Shown: positions 1 to 7,238, counted from the stretch's first letter. The stretch is DNA of 9,305 nucleotides from Lentzea sp. (GCA_030146905.1 JASLAV010000109.1:1-9305), one strand, 5' to 3'. Notes: a model not told the origin generated them from the letters alone. Translations and numbers: made by a program.

Positions 1-853
1 CATCGATCTGCACACCCATTCGTCCGAGTCCGACGGCACCGACAGCCCCTCAGACCTGATGAGAGCGGCGGCGCTAGCCGGACTCGACGCGGTGGCCATC
101 ACCGACCACGACACCGCCGCCGGATGGGCGGAGGCCGTCGCGGCGCTCCCGCCCGGCCTGCGGCTGGTGCGCGGCGCCGAGCTGTCGTGCTCCTCGGCTG
201 ACGGCTACGGCCGCACGATCACCGTTCATCTCCTGGCGTACCTCTACGACCCGACGCACGCCATGTTGATGAAGGAGCAGTCCCGCCTGCGCGAGGAGCG
301 GCGTCACCGGCTGCACAAGATGGCCGAGATGATGCAGGCCGACGGCTTCCCGATCGACCCGGTCGACCTGATGTCCCGGCTGCCCTTCGACGCGCCGGCC
401 GGACGCCCGCACCTCGCCCAGGCGCTGATCCGCGCCGGAGTCGTGTCGTCGGTCGACGAGGCCTTCGCGACCTTCCTGACCGGCGGGCAGTACTACGTCG
501 GCCGCACGGACACGCCCGTCGAGCGCGCGATCGAGATGATCACCGAGGCCGGCGGGGTCACCGTGCTGGCGCACCCGTTCGCCCGGTCCCGCGGCCCCGT
601 CGTGGCGCCGTCCGTCGTGCGGTCGCTGGCGGAGATGGGCCTGGCCGGCGTCGAGGTCGACCACCCCGACCACGACGTGGAGACCCGCGCCGCGCTGCGG
701 TCGCTGGCCGACGAGCTCGGGCTGATCGTCACCGGGTCGAGTGACTACCACGGCACGAACAAGACGGTCCGGCTCGGCGCGGAGACGACGGCGCCGGAGA
801 TGCTGGATGCTCTGGCCGCGAGGGCGACAGGCGCCAAGATCCTCGTCGGTTAG
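1..853 (+). CDS. PHP-domain metal-dependent phosphoesterase (5' end cut by the window edge)
   Basis: Reading frame 2 is open from the first base; 283 residues are visible. It opens IDLHTHSSESDGT, the N-terminal metal-binding HxH motif of the PHP superfamily, which in relatives lies at residues 3–8. Only about two or three codons are therefore missing, and the ATG at base 59 is internal (visible residue 20). Further conserved ligands follow: TDHDT (visible residues 34–38), Glu60 in GAELS, His76, a later LAHPFA motif and the C-terminal SSDYHG. This order fits the COG0613 group, some members of which hydrolyse nucleoside 3',5'-bisphosphates or act on short RNA/DNA ends (family knowledge); the substrate here is inferred only. 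The protein should be cytosolic, with no signal peptide or membrane segment. It ends with TAG 12 bp before the MarC-type gene, so the two are probably co-transcribed. Length and motifs look intact. Confidence 0.93.
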   Translation, partial: IDLHTHSSESDGTDSPSDLMRAAALAGLDAVAITDHDTAAGWAEAVAALPPGLRLVRGAELSCSSADGYGRTITVHLLAYLYDPTHAMLMKEQSRLREERRHRLHKMAEMMQADGFPIDPVDLMSRLPFDAPAGRPHLAQALIRAGVVSSVDEAFATFLTGGQYYVGRTDTPVERAIEMITEAGGVTVLAHPFARSRGPVVAPSVVRSLAEMGLAGVEVDHPDHDVETRAALRSLADELGLIVTGSSDYHGTNKTVRLGAETTAPEMLDALAARATGAKILVG

Positions 854-865
854 GGGCGGTGGTCC

Positions 866-1480
866 GTGTTCAACGTGCGGCTCTTCATCGAGGCGTCGAT
901 CACGCTGCTGGTGATCATGGACCCGCCGGGCACCGTGCCGGTGTTCCTGGGGCTGGTCGGCCGCAAGTCGCGGGAGGCGCGCAAGCGGGCCGCGCGGCAG
1001 GGCGTGCTGGTGTCGTTCCTGGTGATCACGCTCTTCGCGGTCGCGGGCAACTCGATCCTCGCGTACATGCACATCGGCATCCCCGCGCTGCAGGGCGCCG
1101 GCGGGCTGCTGCTGTTGCTGATCGCGCTGGACCTGCTGACCGGCAAGGGCGCGACCAACCACCCCGAGGTCGAGGACGTCAACATCGCCCTGGTGCCGCT
1201 GGGCACGCCGCTGCTGGCCGGCCCCGGTGCCATCGCCGCGACGATCGTGTTCGTGCGCCAGGCGAACGGCGACTGGGGCTCGTACCTCGCACTGGCCGCG
1301 GCGATCGTGGCCGTGCACCTCGTGCTGCTGGGGACGCTGCGGTCCGCCGGCCTGCTGATCAAGGTGTTCAAGGAGAGCGGGATCCTGCTGATGGCCAAGA
1401 TCGCCGGTCTGCTGCTGGCCGCGATCGCCGTGCAGCTGGTGGCGTCGTCGGTGCAGGGGTTCATCTCCTCCGGTGTTTAG
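866..1480 (+). CDS. MarC-family integral membrane protein
   Basis: This 204-residue, very hydrophobic protein has about six membrane segments (roughly residues 7–31, 45–68, 75–94, 108–131, 137–157 and 171–200). The first helix carries DPPGTVPVFL, the counterpart of the DP-x-G-x-x-P-x-F motif of MarC/UPF0056 proteins. A second signature, GPGAIAAT, sits at the start of helix four, reproducing the internal two-fold arrangement typical of the family. MarC was once thought to be a multiple-antibiotic-resistance pump, but that role was not upheld and the transported substrate is unknown; no resistance function should be read into it. The GTG start at 866 is preceded by a G-rich stretch (GGGGCGGTGG) in the 12-bp gap after the PHP gene, so the pair looks like an operon. 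Its TAG stop overlaps the stop of the convergent ArsC-like gene. Confidence 0.9.
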   Translation: MFNVRLFIEASITLLVIMDPPGTVPVFLGLVGRKSREARKRAARQGVLVSFLVITLFAVAGNSILAYMHIGIPALQGAGGLLLLLIALDLLTGKGATNHPEVEDVNIALVPLGTPLLAGPGAIAATIVFVRQANGDWGSYLALAAAIVAVHLVLLGTLRSAGLLIKVFKESGILLMAKIAGLLLAAIAVQLVASSVQGFISSGV

Positions 1481-1779
1481 CGTTCGATGCGTGCGGTGTC
1501 GCCGTCGATGATGATCGGGCGCTCGATCAGGCTCGGGTTGGCGACCATGTGCGCGACCCACTTCGCGCGGTCGTGCTCCAGGTCCGCGGGGTAGGCGGCT
1601 TCCTTCCTGCGCGCGATCTCCCACGGCTCCCTGCCGAGGAGCGTGAGGACGTGGTCGAGCTCCTCGGCCGTCGGGACGTCGTCGAGGTAGCGGCGTTCGG
1701 TGTACTCGGCTCCGGCGTCGTCGAGGCGCTGCTTGGCGGCGCGGCTCTTCGAGCAGCGGGGGTTGTGCCAGATCTCCAT
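1477..1779 (-). CDS. ArsC/Spx-type thioredoxin-fold protein (arsenate reductase-like), short C-terminus
   Basis: A 100-residue protein with the ArsC-family signature. It starts MEIWHNPRCSKSR, placing the candidate catalytic Cys9 in the N-P-x-C-x-x-x-R loop of glutaredoxin-linked arsenate reductases. Arg57 or Arg58 and Arg87 (in ERP, 86–88) match active-site arginines Arg60 and Arg94 of E. coli ArsC. Counting from the ERP motif, the final residue Arg100 falls where Arg107 lies in E. coli ArsC. Family members of this type usually run on another 10–20 residues as a C-terminal helix, which is missing here. The start ATG is clear. The gene converges on MarC and the stops overlap (TAA read from 1479 to 1477). 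No arsenic-resistance genes are nearby, so a general thiol/oxidoreductase role of the YfgD/YffB kind is as likely as true arsenate reduction. Family call firm; function uncertain. Confidence 0.88.
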   Translation of the reverse strand: MEIWHNPRCSKSRAAKQRLDDAGAEYTERRYLDDVPTAEELDHVLTLLGREPWEIARRKEAAYPADLEHDRAKWVAHMVANPSLIERPIIIDGDTARIER

Positions 1780-1821
1780 GCGACTGATTTTCTGTCAGGG
1801 GTGCTGAGTAACTTGGACGGG

Positions 1822-2661
1822 GTGGAACAACTCGGCTTCGACTTCGGCACCGCAGCACCGCGTCGGCTCGTGCGCGTCACGCCCGCGAAGCTCGCGACGT
1901 GGACGGACTGCCCGCGCCGCTACCGGATGACCTACCTCGACCGCCCGTCTCCACCGCGGGGCGGCGCTTGGGCGCACAACACCCTGGGTGCCGTGGTCCA
2001 CAACGCTTTGAAGGCCCTCTTCGACCTGCCTGCCGACCGCCGCACGCCGGAGCAGGCCGTGGCGCTGGTGAACAGGCAGTGGAAGTCCGAGGGCTTCCGC
2101 GACGTCGACCAGGCAGCCGAGTACCGCTCACGCGCCTGCGGCTGGGTGCACGACTACGTCTCGTCGCTGGACGTCGACTTCGAACCGCTCGGCGTCGAGC
2201 GCTGGGTCTCGTCGCCGACCGAGAAGATCGTGGCCGAGGGGCGCGTCGACCGCATCGACCACCGCGACGGTGAGCTCGTGATCGTCGACTACAAGACCGG
2301 CCGCCACGTCCTGACCTCCGACGACGCCCGCGGCTCTCAGGCGCTGGCCCTGTACGCGCTCGCCGCCCGCCGGACGCTGCGCAAGCCGTGCCGCCGCGTG
2401 GAGCTGCACCACCTGCCGTCCGGTTCGGTGGCCGTGTGGGAGCACACCGAGGAGTCGCTGGCCAGGCACGTGCGCCGGGCGGAGGAGGCGGCGGACGAGA
2501 TCGACCTGGCCACCGAGACCCTGAAGGCGGGCGGCGACCGGGAGGTCCTGTTCCCGCCGGTGACGGGCAGGCAGTGCCAGTGGTGCGACTTCCGGCGGAG
2601 CTGCCCGGAGGGCCAGGCGGCCGCGCCGTCGCTGAACCCGTGGGACCTGCTGGCCCCGTAG
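1822..2661 (+). CDS. Stand-alone RecB-family (PD-(D/E)XK) exonuclease with 4-Cys Fe–S signature
   Basis: The 279-residue protein has the RecB/Cas4-type nuclease layout: Cys30 in TDCPRRYR, the conserved His60 in GAVVHNAL, Asp143 in GRVDRID, the catalytic IVDYKTG with Asp156 and Lys158, the Q-x4-Y motif at Gln173–Tyr178, and a C-terminal C-x2-C-x5-C cluster (Cys252, Cys255, Cys261). One N-terminal plus three C-terminal cysteines is the arrangement that binds a 4Fe–4S cluster in AddB and Cas4 nucleases. No helicase domain is present, so it is a free-standing nuclease, presumably in DNA repair. Start choice is uncertain: GTG 1822 gives VEQLGFDFG, which resembles relatives as I remember them; TTG 1813 and GTG 1801 are in frame, and none has a well-spaced ribosome site except a weak AGGGG (1797–1801) 11 nt before TTG 1813. 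The much longer open frame upstream is antisense to the ArsC-like gene and is not coding. Confidence 0.9.
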   Translation: MEQLGFDFGTAAPRRLVRVTPAKLATWTDCPRRYRMTYLDRPSPPRGGAWAHNTLGAVVHNALKALFDLPADRRTPEQAVALVNRQWKSEGFRDVDQAAEYRSRACGWVHDYVSSLDVDFEPLGVERWVSSPTEKIVAEGRVDRIDHRDGELVIVDYKTGRHVLTSDDARGSQALALYALAARRTLRKPCRRVELHHLPSGSVAVWEHTEESLARHVRRAEEAADEIDLATETLKAGGDREVLFPPVTGRQCQWCDFRRSCPEGQAAAPSLNPWDLLAP

Positions 2662-2690
2662 TGGTCGCCCTCGCCCTCGACGCCGGCCCG

Positions 2691-2704
2691 TAGGGTGGCA
2701 CGCG
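2691..2704 (+). promoter_or_regulatory. TAGGGT −10 element with probable leaderless start
   Basis: TAGGGT at 2691–2696 is followed by seven bases and then GTG at 2704, so transcription would begin at or next to the start codon. No clear −35 box lies 16–18 bp upstream. The call rests on the −10 match and its spacing alone. Confidence 0.45.
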
Positions 2705-3006
2705 TGGAAGTGGAAGCAGCGAAGCGGCAGTCGCGGACCTACGGAATCCTGCGCGCTGTGAGCGGCGTGCTCGCGGTGGGCATGGTGCTGCTCGCGCTGG
2801 GCAACATCGGTGTCCAGTTCTACGCGAACTCCCGCGACCTGCCCGGCCCCGGCACGCTCTCCGTCATCGCGCACGTGGTGGCGGCGCTCCTCGCGGTCGG
2901 CGGCCAGATCGTGGCGGACCGGTACGCGGACTGGAAGGCGCCGATGGCGTCGCTCGTCGTGCTGGTGGTGGCGGGCTCGACCCTGTGGACCTTCTGGTGG
3001 GCCTAG
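2704..3006 (+). CDS. Small three-helix membrane protein of unknown function
   Basis: A 100-residue protein with a short basic N-terminus (KRQSR) and three predicted membrane helices at about residues 15–37, 47–68 and 80–100; the last ends at the C-terminus with WTFWWA. A polar loop, ANSRDLPGPG, joins helices one and two. I do not recognise a named family. Codon use and GC-rich third positions match the neighbours, so it looks like a genuine resident gene. An alternative GTG at 2695 would add three residues. GTG 2704 is preferred because a TAGGGT −10-like hexamer ends 7 nt before it, the spacing of leaderless actinobacterial transcripts, and no ribosome binding site is seen. It begins 42 bp after the nuclease gene and ends facing the convergent hydrolase gene. 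Confidence 0.75.
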   Translation: MEVEAAKRQSRTYGILRAVSGVLAVGMVLLALGNIGVQFYANSRDLPGPGTLSVIAHVVAALLAVGGQIVADRYADWKAPMASLVVLVVAGSTLWTFWWA

Positions 3007-3069
3007 GGCGGTCCGCCCGGACAGACGGGTCCTGACCGACCAGCGGTGGTAGGCGATCGGAGAGACCGG

Positions 3070-3092
3070 CCTGCGGAACAACAGCCCGCAGG
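3070..3092. terminator. Possible hairpin between convergent genes
   Basis: CCTGCGG (3070–3076) and CCGCAGG (3086–3092) form a perfect 7-bp stem with a 9-nt loop, directly abutting the stop codon of the alpha/beta hydrolase gene. It lies in the 86-bp gap between two convergent genes, where a bidirectional terminator would be expected. There is no T-tract, so intrinsic termination is weakly supported. Confidence 0.35.
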
Positions 3093-3971
3093 TCAGGGGG
3101 TCAGCCAGGCCCGCCACGTCGGGAGCAGCGTCGCCATCAGCTCGTGCGGCGCCTCGGTGTTCGGCGAGTGCATGACGCCGGGCAGCACGGCGAAGTCGGC
3201 GTCCAGCCGTTCGGCCATGTCGCGCTGAACGGCAGGGCTCCACGCGTCGTCCGAGTCGCCGCACACCACGAGGCACGGTGTGCCGGAGGTCCGCAGGGCG
3301 CGGGCCAGCTTGGCGACCTGGTCCGGTTCGCCGCGCAGGCCGTTGCCCATGCCGAGCAGCGCCGCGGCGGACGACTTGAGGAACCTGGCGCGGTAGAAGT
3401 CCTTCAGCTCCTGCGGAAGTGCCGCCCACGCGGGGTTCTGCGACGCCCGCAGCTCGTTCAGCCTCTGCGTGCCCTCGACGCCCTGCTCGGCCAGCACGTG
3501 CTCGCCGACCTCCAGGACCGAGCGGCGTTCACCGGCGGGAAGTTCCGACGGGCCCGACGACATCAGCGTGAGACCCGCGATCGGGGCGCCCGCGAACACC
3601 GCTGCCCGTGACACCAGACCGCCGTAGGAGTGGCCCAGCAGGAGGACTTTCCTGCCGTCCGCGGCGATCTTCTCGATCAGCTCGGCGATCACCGACCCGA
3701 GTGGTCCAGGGCGGTAGAGCGCCTCGTCGTCGGGGCCCTGCGAGTCCTGCTGACCCGGCAGGTCGATCGCGACGACCTCGAAGCCCGCGTCGGCGATCGG
3801 GTCGATCATCGGCGCGAAGTCCTCTTTGGACCCCGTGTAGCCCGGCACGAGCAGTGCCGTCGTGCGCATCGCGTCGTCTCCCACCGCGGGCGCGCGCAGC
3901 GCCGCGATCGTGCCGTAGCGGCCCGGTAGGTCGACGCGGTGCGCCCGGTGCGGGCTGATCTGCGAGTGCAC
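3093..3971 (-). CDS. Alpha/beta-fold hydrolase (lysophospholipase/esterase-like)
   Basis: A 292-residue alpha/beta hydrolase. The nucleophile elbow GHSYGG puts the catalytic serine at Ser115; LLVPGYTGS (41–48) supplies the oxyanion-hole region, and AIDLPGQ (68–74) follows. The acid is one of the aspartates in CGDSDDAW (237–244), and His268 in GVMHSPN is the base. A helical cap of about 100 residues separates the serine from the acid. No signal peptide is seen, so it should be cytosolic. Substrate cannot be predicted; the family includes esterases, lysophospholipases and haloperoxidase-like enzymes. The GTG start at 3971 follows the stop of the PQQ-like gene by 7 bp, with no Shine–Dalgarno, so translation is probably coupled. 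The alternative ATG at residue 35 would remove the first strand (GRYGTIAALRA) and is less likely. It is the last gene of the helicase unit. Confidence 0.87.
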   Translation of the reverse strand: MHSQISPHRAHRVDLPGRYGTIAALRAPAVGDDAMRTTALLVPGYTGSKEDFAPMIDPIADAGFEVVAIDLPGQQDSQGPDDEALYRPGPLGSVIAELIEKIAADGRKVLLLGHSYGGLVSRAAVFAGAPIAGLTLMSSGPSELPAGERRSVLEVGEHVLAEQGVEGTQRLNELRASQNPAWAALPQELKDFYRARFLKSSAAALLGMGNGLRGEPDQVAKLARALRTSGTPCLVVCGDSDDAWSPAVQRDMAERLDADFAVLPGVMHSPNTEAPHELMATLLPTWRAWLTP

Positions 3972-3978
3972 GAGGGAA

Positions 3979-5322
3979 CTATCGCAGCGCGACCAGGGTT
4001 TCGCCACGCTGCTCCAGCACGACCGGACCGGCTGTGGCCAGTTGCACAGGGCCCGTGTGGCCCTCCCGGTTCACCCGGATCGTGCCCACCACGGCACCGG
4101 TGGCCTGCTCGTACACCCGCAGACCCTCCTTCACCGGGATGACCGCGCGGCCCGCGAGCGTCGTGCCGGCACCCAGCGCGCCGTCGGCGGTCCACAGTGG
4201 AGCGAGCGTGTCGAGCGACAGCGCGATCGTCTTCGATCCGGAGAACCAGAAGACGTTCGTCTTGGTCGAGAACGTGCGCGCCGCGTGGTTCGGCGGCTCG
4301 GCGAAGTCGGCCGCCGGCACGTCGAGCGGCACCTCGGAGAGCTGCGCGCCGGTCTCGGCGTCGAACACGACGAGACGACCGGGGTCGGGCACCGCGACCG
4401 CGACCAGCTTGTCGGTGACGGCCACGACCTGGGAGTTCTTGCCGCCGGTCAGGACGCTCGCGAACACCTTGGGCTCGTCGGACTTGTCCGGGTTCGGCTT
4501 GATCACCGAGACCCGGTCGGAGCTGTCGTCAGGGCAGCGCTCGATCAGCGCGAACCTCCCGGACGCCACCGCGGTCGAGCCGTACGTGCAGCCGGCCCGC
4601 GGCTGCTTGTTCGGGTTCACGATCGCGCGCAGGCTGCCGTACTCGAGCGACTTCACGAGGTCGTCGCGCCGGTAGACCTCGACGTACTTCGACCCGGTGG
4701 TGATGATGTGCGAGCCCTCGTTGAGCAGGGCCGTGCCCGGTTCCGCGTCGCCGTTGCGCTGGGCCCTGCGCTCGCCGGTGACGCCGTCGAGCGAGGTGAG
4801 CTCCGAGCAGTTCGTGCCCTTCGAGTACAGGGCCATCGCGCGGCCCCATCCCGTGCTCACCACGCACAACGGAAGATCACGTTCGTACGTCCACCGCACG
4901 TCACCCGTCAGCGGGTCGCGCCCGTTGACCGTGCCGCCGTCGCCGGTGACGACCGTCGACGGCTTCTCCTCGCCGGTCTGCGCCGACGGGGTCTGCACGA
5001 CCACCGGCGACTGCGACGCGCCGCTCTTCGCCCGCCACACCTCGGCGAGCGACGGTGGCAGCGCGGCCACCTCGGGCAGCGGCTCCCACGAGGAGGGGCC
5101 GGTGACCGACGTCGTGGCGCGAGCATCGCTGAACGCCCAGGTCAGGACGGACGCGACGATCGAGACGACGGCGATCACCGCGACCGCGATGAAGTCGGAG
5201 CGGGTGCGCCACGACCGGGCGGGCGGGCGTTCCCCGACGGGCCCAGGATCGGACGCACTGGTGTGCGGGGGCTCGTCGAGGACGTCCTCGACCTCGGTGA
5301 CGTCGGAACCGGGGGACGACAT
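3979..5322 (-). CDS. Membrane-anchored PQQ-like beta-propeller protein (Rv3212-like)
   Basis: This 447-residue protein starts with an acidic, proline-rich cytoplasmic stretch (1–42), then one membrane helix at about 43–64 after a basic WRTRSD. The rest should lie outside the membrane. That part contains repeated D-x-x-TG-type blade motifs: NGRDPLTGDVRWTY (133–146), SLDGVTGERR (177–186), then VFDAETGAQL and VYEQATGAVV further on. These are characteristic of PQQ-like eight-bladed propellers, although no cofactor binding is implied. Cysteines 153/172 and 245/263 are well placed for two disulphides, consistent with an extracytoplasmic domain. The start ATG lies 4 bp after the helicase stop without a recognisable ribosome site, so expression is probably coupled to the helicase. 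Mycobacteria have an equivalent gene (Rv3212) directly after rhlE. Function is unknown; a scaffold or envelope-sensing role is speculation. Confidence 0.85.
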   Translation of the reverse strand: MSSPGSDVTEVEDVLDEPPHTSASDPGPVGERPPARSWRTRSDFIAVAVIAVVSIVASVLTWAFSDARATTSVTGPSSWEPLPEVAALPPSLAEVWRAKSGASQSPVVVQTPSAQTGEEKPSTVVTGDGGTVNGRDPLTGDVRWTYERDLPLCVVSTGWGRAMALYSKGTNCSELTSLDGVTGERRAQRNGDAEPGTALLNEGSHIITTGSKYVEVYRRDDLVKSLEYGSLRAIVNPNKQPRAGCTYGSTAVASGRFALIERCPDDSSDRVSVIKPNPDKSDEPKVFASVLTGGKNSQVVAVTDKLVAVAVPDPGRLVVFDAETGAQLSEVPLDVPAADFAEPPNHAARTFSTKTNVFWFSGSKTIALSLDTLAPLWTADGALGAGTTLAGRAVIPVKEGLRVYEQATGAVVGTIRVNREGHTGPVQLATAGPVVLEQRGETLVALR

Positions 5323-5326
5323 GTGA

Positions 5327-6958
5327 TCAGTCTGCCGAAGGAGCGGCCTGTTCGGCAGAGGTTCGGCGACGACGGCGCCTGCGGGGCTTGTCGGAGGCGG
5401 ACTTGTCGGCGGGCTCCGACGACGCGGGCGCCTCGGCCTCCTGACCCTCCTGCGTGACGCCGGCACGGCTGCGCGTGCGCGACCGGGAGCGCTTCGGGCG
5501 GGTCTCCTCGCTCGGTTCCGGCGCCTGCTCGGCACCACCGGGGCCGGAACCCGTGCGGCGACGGCGCTTGCGCTTGCCGGCGTCGAGGTTCTCCTCCTCC
5601 TCGGCGTCCAGGCCCGCGCGGGTGCGGTGGCTCATCGGCAGCCTGCCCGTGGAGCCGGACGGGATGCCCAGGTCGGCGAACAGATGCTCGGAGGTGGAGT
5701 ACGTCTCCACCGGCAGCGGCTGTCCGAGGCCCAGCAGGTCGTTGACGGACGCCCAGCGGTGCGTCTCGTCCCAGTCGACGAACGTGATGGCGACACCCGT
5801 GCGACCGGCGCGGCCCGTGCGGCCGATGCGGTGCACGTAGGTCTTCTCGTCCTCGGGGCACTGGTAGTTGATGACGTGCGTCACGTCGTCGATGTCGATG
5901 CCGCGTGCCGCGACGTCGGTGGCGACCAGCACGTCGACCTTGCCGGCGCGGAACGCCCGCAGCGCCTTCTCACGTGCGCCCTGGCCCAGGTCGCCGTGCA
6001 CGGCGGCCGCGGCGAACCCGCGCTCGGTGAGGTCGTCGGCGACCTTCTGCGCGGTCCGCTTGGTCCGCGCGAAGACCATCGTCAGACCGCGGTCGCGGGC
6101 CTGCAGCGCGCGGGCCAGCATCTCCGGCTTGTCCATGGAGTGCGCGCGGTAGACGAACTGCGAGGTGTTCTCGTGCGTCTGGCCGGCGTCGTTCTCCTCG
6201 GCGCGGATGTGCGTCGGCTGGTTCAGGAACGTGCGGGCCAGCGTGATGATCGGGCCCGGCATGGTCGCCGAGAACAGCATGGTCTGCCGCTCGTCGGGAA
6301 CCATCGTGAGGATGCGCTCGATGTCGGGCAGGAAGCCCAGGTCGAGCATCTCGTCGGCCTCGTCGAGCACCAGCATGCGGACCTTGCCGAGCACCAGGTG
6401 GCGCTGCTCCGCCAGGTCGAGCAGGCGGCCGGGCGTGCCGATCACGACGTCGACGCCCTTGCGCAGCTGCGCGATCTGCCGCTCGTAGGGGATGCCGCCG
6501 TAGATCGCGGCGACCTTCACACCGAGGTGCTTCGCGGCGTCGGTGAGGTCGTGCGAGACCTGGAGACACAGCTCACGGGTGGGGACGACCACAAGGGCCT
6601 GCGGGGTGCCGTCACCGGGCATGTCGATGCGGTGCAGCAGCGGCACGCCGAACCCGAGGGTCTTGCCGGTGCCGGTGCGCGCCTGGCCGATGACGTCGTC
6701 ACCGGCGAGTGCGATCGGGAGCGTCAGCTGCTGGATGGCGAAGGTGCGCTCGATGCCGGCTTCGCTGAGCGCCTTGACGATCTCGTCACGCACTCCCAGC
6801 TCGGCGAACGTGGGGGCTTCCGTCGGCACCGGCGCGTCGGCCAGCAGCGGGTGCGACGTGTCTTCTTCGGGAACGCCGGATTCGCTGTGTTCCAGTTCGA
6901 CCGGGTCCAGATGTGCTTCTACTTCAGCGGTCAGGGTGATCAGCCTCTCTCGTACCAA
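5327..6958 (-). CDS. rhlE: DEAD-box ATP-dependent RNA helicase (RhlE-like)
   Basis: Counting from TTG 6958, the 543-residue protein has every DEAD-box motif in order: Q motif around Phe51–Gln76, motif I ARTGTGKT (93–100), PTREL (126–130), TPGR (175–178), DEAD (199–202), SAT (230–232), [10 protein letters not shown] (346–355) and HRIGRTGR (376–383). The C-terminal ~95 residues are low complexity and basic ([25 protein letters not shown]), a usual RNA-binding tail. Such helicases remodel RNA in ribosome assembly and mRNA decay, often during cold stress. The start is uncertain. TTG 6958 is the only usual start codon near the open end; GAGAGG lies just inside it, so initiation a few codons later at a rare codon (CTG 6934) is possible, and an internal GTG precedes the conserved PTFAELG. 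First gene of a three-gene unit; mycobacterial rhlE (Rv3211) has the same neighbours. Confidence 0.93.
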   Translation of the reverse strand: MVRERLITLTAEVEAHLDPVELEHSESGVPEEDTSHPLLADAPVPTEAPTFAELGVRDEIVKALSEAGIERTFAIQQLTLPIALAGDDVIGQARTGTGKTLGFGVPLLHRIDMPGDGTPQALVVVPTRELCLQVSHDLTDAAKHLGVKVAAIYGGIPYERQIAQLRKGVDVVIGTPGRLLDLAEQRHLVLGKVRMLVLDEADEMLDLGFLPDIERILTMVPDERQTMLFSATMPGPIITLARTFLNQPTHIRAEENDAGQTHENTSQFVYRAHSMDKPEMLARALQARDRGLTMVFARTKRTAQKVADDLTERGFAAAAVHGDLGQGAREKALRAFRAGKVDVLVATDVAARGIDIDDVTHVINYQCPEDEKTYVHRIGRTGRAGRTGVAITFVDWDETHRWASVNDLLGLGQPLPVETYSTSEHLFADLGIPSGSTGRLPMSHRTRAGLDAEEEENLDAGKRKRRRRTGSGPGGAEQAPEPSEETRPKRSRSRTRSRAGVTQEGQEAEAPASSEPADKSASDKPRRRRRRRTSAEQAAPSAD

Positions 6959-6969
6959 GCGCGTACGAG
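6949..6969 (-). promoter_or_regulatory. Hairpin over the presumed helicase start codon
   Basis: CTCGTAC (6949–6955) and GTACGAG (6963–6969) form a perfect 7-bp stem around a 7-nt loop that contains the putative TTG start (6956–6958). In the − strand transcript this would place the start codon in a loop and the first codons in the stem, next to the GAGAGG sequence. It could modulate initiation, or indicate that the true start is elsewhere. Confidence 0.35.
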
Positions 6970-7084
6970 CCCTGGCCGGGCCTCTCGACCGCGCTCGATG
7001 AGCAGCTGCGGGAAAGGTGTACGCGCACCATTTCTGCGCCGCGCAGCGTGGTCGTCACACTCGTCACGCCGGGCGTCCAGGGCC

Positions 7085-7112
7085 ATTCTACCTGGCAAGA
7101 CACTTTTGACCA
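7085..7112 (-). promoter_or_regulatory. Predicted sigma-70-type promoter for the helicase unit
   Basis: Read on the − strand, TGGTCA (7112–7107) and TAGAAT (7090–7085) are separated by 16 bp. TAGAAT is a near-consensus −10 box, while the −35 matches TTGACA at four of six positions. Transcription would begin near 7078, leaving a leader of about 120 nt before TTG 6958. The divergent gap 6959–7237 holds this promoter, the leader and the TAGGCT element of the opposite gene. Confidence 0.5.
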
Positions 7113-7223
7113 CCTCGTGCGGCGATTCCGATGCCGATCGGGTACCCGGTTGCGCGCAGGCGGACGCCTCCTGGCACCGCCGTTCGCCAGCCGATCGGCA
7201 GGTGGGCCGCCGCCGCACCGCAC

Positions 7224-7238
7224 TAGGCTTCGGTGTCA
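7224..7238 (+). promoter_or_regulatory. TAGGCT −10 element before the ferritin-like gene
   Basis: TAGGCT at 7224–7229 lies 8 nt before ATG 7238, leaving almost no leader, and no Shine–Dalgarno is visible. A leaderless or near-leaderless mRNA is the likely reading. No convincing −35 box is seen. Confidence 0.45.

Noticed and set aside
859..1821. N-terminal extension of the RecB-type nuclease frame by about 320 codons
   Set aside because: The extension overlaps MarC in another frame and the ArsC-like gene on the other strand, and shows no family similarity. The nuclease family begins near VEQLGFDFG.
74..1858. Long open frame on the − strand (594 codons) across the PHP, MarC and ArsC-like genes
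   Set aside because: It is antisense to PHP and MarC, in another frame from the ArsC-like gene, and its composition is dominated by Arg, Gly, Pro, His and Gln, typical of a shadow frame in high-GC DNA. No domain is recognisable.
4042..5457. A 471-codon + strand open frame opposite the PQQ-like gene
   Set aside because: Arg-, Gly- and His-rich antisense shadow without domains; the − strand protein has clear propeller repeats and a membrane anchor.
5627..7237. Upstream extension of the ferritin-like frame and a possible large + strand gene
   Set aside because: It is antisense to the DEAD-box helicase, whose motifs are unambiguous. The ferritin-like homology starts at ATG 7238.
6959..7237. The 279-bp divergent gap was examined for a small RNA gene or riboswitch
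   Set aside because: Apart from the two promoters, the start-codon hairpin and short palindromes such as CTGCGCCGCGCAG, I could not match any known RNA class. It may hold a regulatory leader, but not a named element.
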